The notes below the pieces were generated by a model, which saw nothing but the letters and a program-made list of their open reading frames with translations, was not told the origin of the DNA and did no database searches. Shown one piece after another: positions 62,510 to 64,000 of a DNA stretch of 64,000 nt; the stretch's first letter is position 1, and each line of letters opens with the position of its first letter. Made by a program: the position numbers and the translations under genes. Source of the DNA: Streptomyces sp. KMM 9044 (GTDB lineage Bacteria; Actinomycetota; Actinomycetes; Streptomycetales; Streptomycetaceae). The stretch lies in assembly GCF_024701375.2 (NCBI RefSeq), contig NZ_CP113910.1:4774001-4838000 (forward strand). The letters are read 5' to 3'.

Positions 62510-63418
62510 ATGAGATTTTACTCCAATAAAAGGGACATTGCGGATTTAGTTGCGCCGCCGGCCGTCGAGGGCGACACTCTGGCAATCACCCTGCCACCCG
62601 ACGACCCGTCCTGCCGTGAGGCGCTGGTCAGGGTCGGCGAAGCCCTGGGAGACCTCTCCCGGATGGTCTCCAACAGGGTCGGCAGTGCCTCGGCCGCGGC
62701 CGTCCAGGCATCCGAGGCCGCTCCCGCCCGGGGCGTCGGCTTCGAGGTCATCGACGGGCTGCCCGAGATCAACGAAGCGATCCAGGACCTGATCGACGGG
62801 GTCACGTCCGAGATACTCACCGCCCAGCCCGACGGGCCGCGCCCGAGTGCGGTGCTGGGCGAGGCCCTGGGCGCGGTGCGGGACCGGATCGCGGGCGGCG
62901 TCTCGATGCGAACGCTCTATCAGCACAGCACGCGATTCGACGAACCCACGAAGGAGTACGTCCGGGCGGTCACCTCATACGGTGCTCAGGTGCGTACTCT
63001 GGCGGAGTTCTTCGACCGGATGATCATCATCGACCGGCGGACGGTGTTGATTCCCGCGAATGCGGCGCGCACCTCGGCAGTGCTGATCACCCACCCGACT
63101 GTGGTGCACTTTCTCTCCGACATCTTCGAGCGCGCCTGGGACCGGGCCGAACCGTATCCCTTCTTGCCGGTACGGGCGGCGGACGCGGCGCCCGAGGTCA
63201 TTCCGGCGATCCGCGGATCGATTCAGAAACTGCTCATCGAGGGCAGGTCCGACAAGGAGATCGCCCGAAGGCTCGGCCTCAGCCTTCGCTCCCTGCAGGC
63301 CCATGTTGCCCGGCTCAAGGAGGAGCACGGCGCCGAGCACCGGCTCCAACTCGGCTACCTGATGGGCCTTCAAGAAGGTGCCGGGATCACCCGGGAGAAC
63401 GGCCGCAGCCCCTCCTGA
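62510..63418 (+). CDS. LuxR-type HTH pathway regulator with a TTA codon
   Basis: 302 aa from the ATG at 62510 (GAGGGA upstream). The first 15 codons are unusually AT-rich (RFYSNKRDIADLVAP), with TTA at 62546-62548, so translation should need bldA tRNA. The middle (about 60-225) is a helical sensor-like region with EVIDGLPEINEAIQDLIDG and a TrmB/phospholipase D-like FFDRMIIIDRRTVLIPANAA. The C-terminus is a LuxR/GerE helix-turn-helix (LLIEGRSDKEIARRLGLSLR followed by SLQAHVARLKEEHG). It is divergent from the DAHP synthase and is the likely cluster-specific activator. Confidence 0.88.
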   Translation: MRFYSNKRDIADLVAPPAVEGDTLAITLPPDDPSCREALVRVGEALGDLSRMVSNRVGSASAAAVQASEAAPARGVGFEVIDGLPEINEAIQDLIDGVTSEILTAQPDGPRPSAVLGEALGAVRDRIAGGVSMRTLYQHSTRFDEPTKEYVRAVTSYGAQVRTLAEFFDRMIIIDRRTVLIPANAARTSAVLITHPTVVHFLSDIFERAWDRAEPYPFLPVRAADAAPEVIPAIRGSIQKLLIEGRSDKEIARRLGLSLRSLQAHVARLKEEHGAEHRLQLGYLMGLQEGAGITRENGRSPS

Positions 63419-63438
63419 CCCGGCAGGAGGACGCACGT

Positions 63439-63469
63439 GGCCCGGCCGGCGTCCAGTGCCGGCCGGGCC
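63439..63469. terminator. Bidirectional terminator between the regulator and the ATP-grasp gene
   Basis: A perfect 12-bp inverted repeat (63439-63450 with 63458-63469) and a 7-nt loop, between convergent stop codons. Confidence 0.75.
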
Positions 63470-63494
63470 GCACCCCGGGCGACCGGGCGGCGGC

Positions 63495-64000
63495 TCAGGC
63501 AGCCCCGTCGACCGGCTCCAGTACCAGCTCGCCCAGGAACCAGTCCTCCAGGACCCGCAACCGGGCCTCGCACTCGACCCGGTCCGTCCCTGAGACCAAC
63601 GCGGTCAGCAGGAAGTCGGCGGAGAACGCGGCCTCCCGCAGGGTCTGTCCCGGTGCGACGAACATCTGGTACTTCTCGACCCAGGGGAAGTCCGGCGGAC
63701 CCTCCGGAGTCCGTACCACCCGGCCGGGACGCTTCATCAGCACCAGCTGCCCCACCATCCGCAGCGGTGTGCGCTTTTCCGCGCCGAGCCACGCGGGCAG
63801 CGGCAGACCCAGCTGCGCCCGTACCCAGGCCTCGCTCGGATCCACCCCGAACATGAGGCGGACGATGTCGCGGATCGCGGCGCCGCCGGTGCGGCAGGCG
63901 ATCTCGCACAGCACCAGCTCGTCCCCGGGGGTGTGGAAGACCTCCGCGTGGAAGGCGAAGTCCTCCGGCCCGCCGAGCGCCGCCAAGGTCTGCTCGGTGA
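63495..64000 (-). CDS. ATP-grasp ligase, C-terminal part (runs off the right edge)
   Basis: At least 163 residues of the C-terminal end of an ATP-grasp amide ligase, with the start outside the window. FAFHAEVFHTPGDELVLCEI then ACRTGGAAIRDIVRLMFGVD is the end of the ATP-grasp fold (the Glu/Arg metal-binding strand), followed by a domain with LVLMKRPGRVVRTPEGPPDF. Such ligases join carboxylates to amino acids or peptides in antibiotic pathways. Together with DAHP synthase, the PEP-mutase-like enzyme and a TTA-containing regulator, it marks the edge of a biosynthetic cluster. Confidence 0.8.
   Translation of the reverse strand, partial: TEQTLAALGGPEDFAFHAEVFHTPGDELVLCEIACRTGGAAIRDIVRLMFGVDPSEAWVRAQLGLPLPAWLGAEKRTPLRMVGQLVLMKRPGRVVRTPEGPPDFPWVEKYQMFVAPGQTLREAAFSADFLLTALVSGTDRVECEARLRVLEDWFLGELVLEPVDGAA

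Overview
The window is high-GC chromosomal DNA from a Streptomyces. Codon usage, GTG and TTG starts, a TTA codon in adpA, CebR and DmdR-type operators and a desABCD siderophore operon all point there. From memory, the gene order (ceb locus, tRNA-His, orn, adpA, glmS-like, des cluster, acyl-CoA carboxylase block, agmatinase) follows the S. coelicolor core around SCO2796 to SCO2750. Accessory DNA interrupts this order in at least three places.

Layout. 1-3312: cellobiose/cellotriose uptake (cebF partial, cebE) and its LacI-type repressor cebR, with a perfect CebR operator. 3478-7104: tRNA-His, oligoribonuclease, the developmental regulator adpA (TTA codon, long upstream region, very long terminator hairpin) and a universal stress protein. 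7162-9250: a GlmS-type aminotransferase and a small conserved gene. 9223-15668: a DUF4429/SHOCT gene split by nested, decayed Tn3-family transposons. The inner transposon carries a resolvase and a two-gene cassette, a small helical protein followed by an NB-ARC/TPR (NLR-like) protein, which share a short motif. 15745-22848: desferrioxamine biosynthesis desABCD, a damaged siderophore-interacting gene, the binding lipoprotein desE, and two iron boxes. 23000-31702: acyl-CoA dehydrogenase, HMG-CoA lyase and biotin-dependent carboxylase subunits (leucine or branched-acid catabolism), a divergent TetR regulator, a second acyl-CoA dehydrogenase and a thioesterase. 31873-36839: a phosphatase-like protein, agmatinase plus a ThDP enzyme, a truncated MFS gene behind a terminator leader, and an AraC regulator. 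36921-39294: a VOC protein whose 3' end is duplicated as a 28-bp direct repeat on both sides of a decayed defence/regulatory island (rloA, rloB, hsdS and XRE remnants, DUF397). 39456-46920: an ALF-repeat pseudogene, secreted endonuclease I, a fused ABC exporter, a broken secreted gene and an S28 secreted peptidase. 47108-52322: a lipoprotein gene broken at simple-sequence tracts, a secreted GH3 enzyme, and a divergent LysR/EamA pair. 52557-58766: a TIM-barrel isomerase, a RibD-like reductase, then a LacI regulator divergent from a three-gene sugar operon. 59234 to the end: an orphan methyltransferase, then the edge of a probable secondary-metabolite cluster (PEP-mutase-like enzyme, class II DAHP synthase with an attenuator-like leader and a 43-codon upstream ORF, TTA-containing LuxR-type regulator, partial ATP-grasp ligase).

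How it works together. Sugar uptake is repressed by CebR. AdpA is expected to depend on the bldA leucyl-tRNA. The des genes should be derepressed when iron-loaded DmdR leaves the iron boxes. The catabolic block is probably controlled by the TetR protein at paired operators. The most unusual material is the transposon-borne NLR/effector pair and the attenuator-like DAHP synthase leader.
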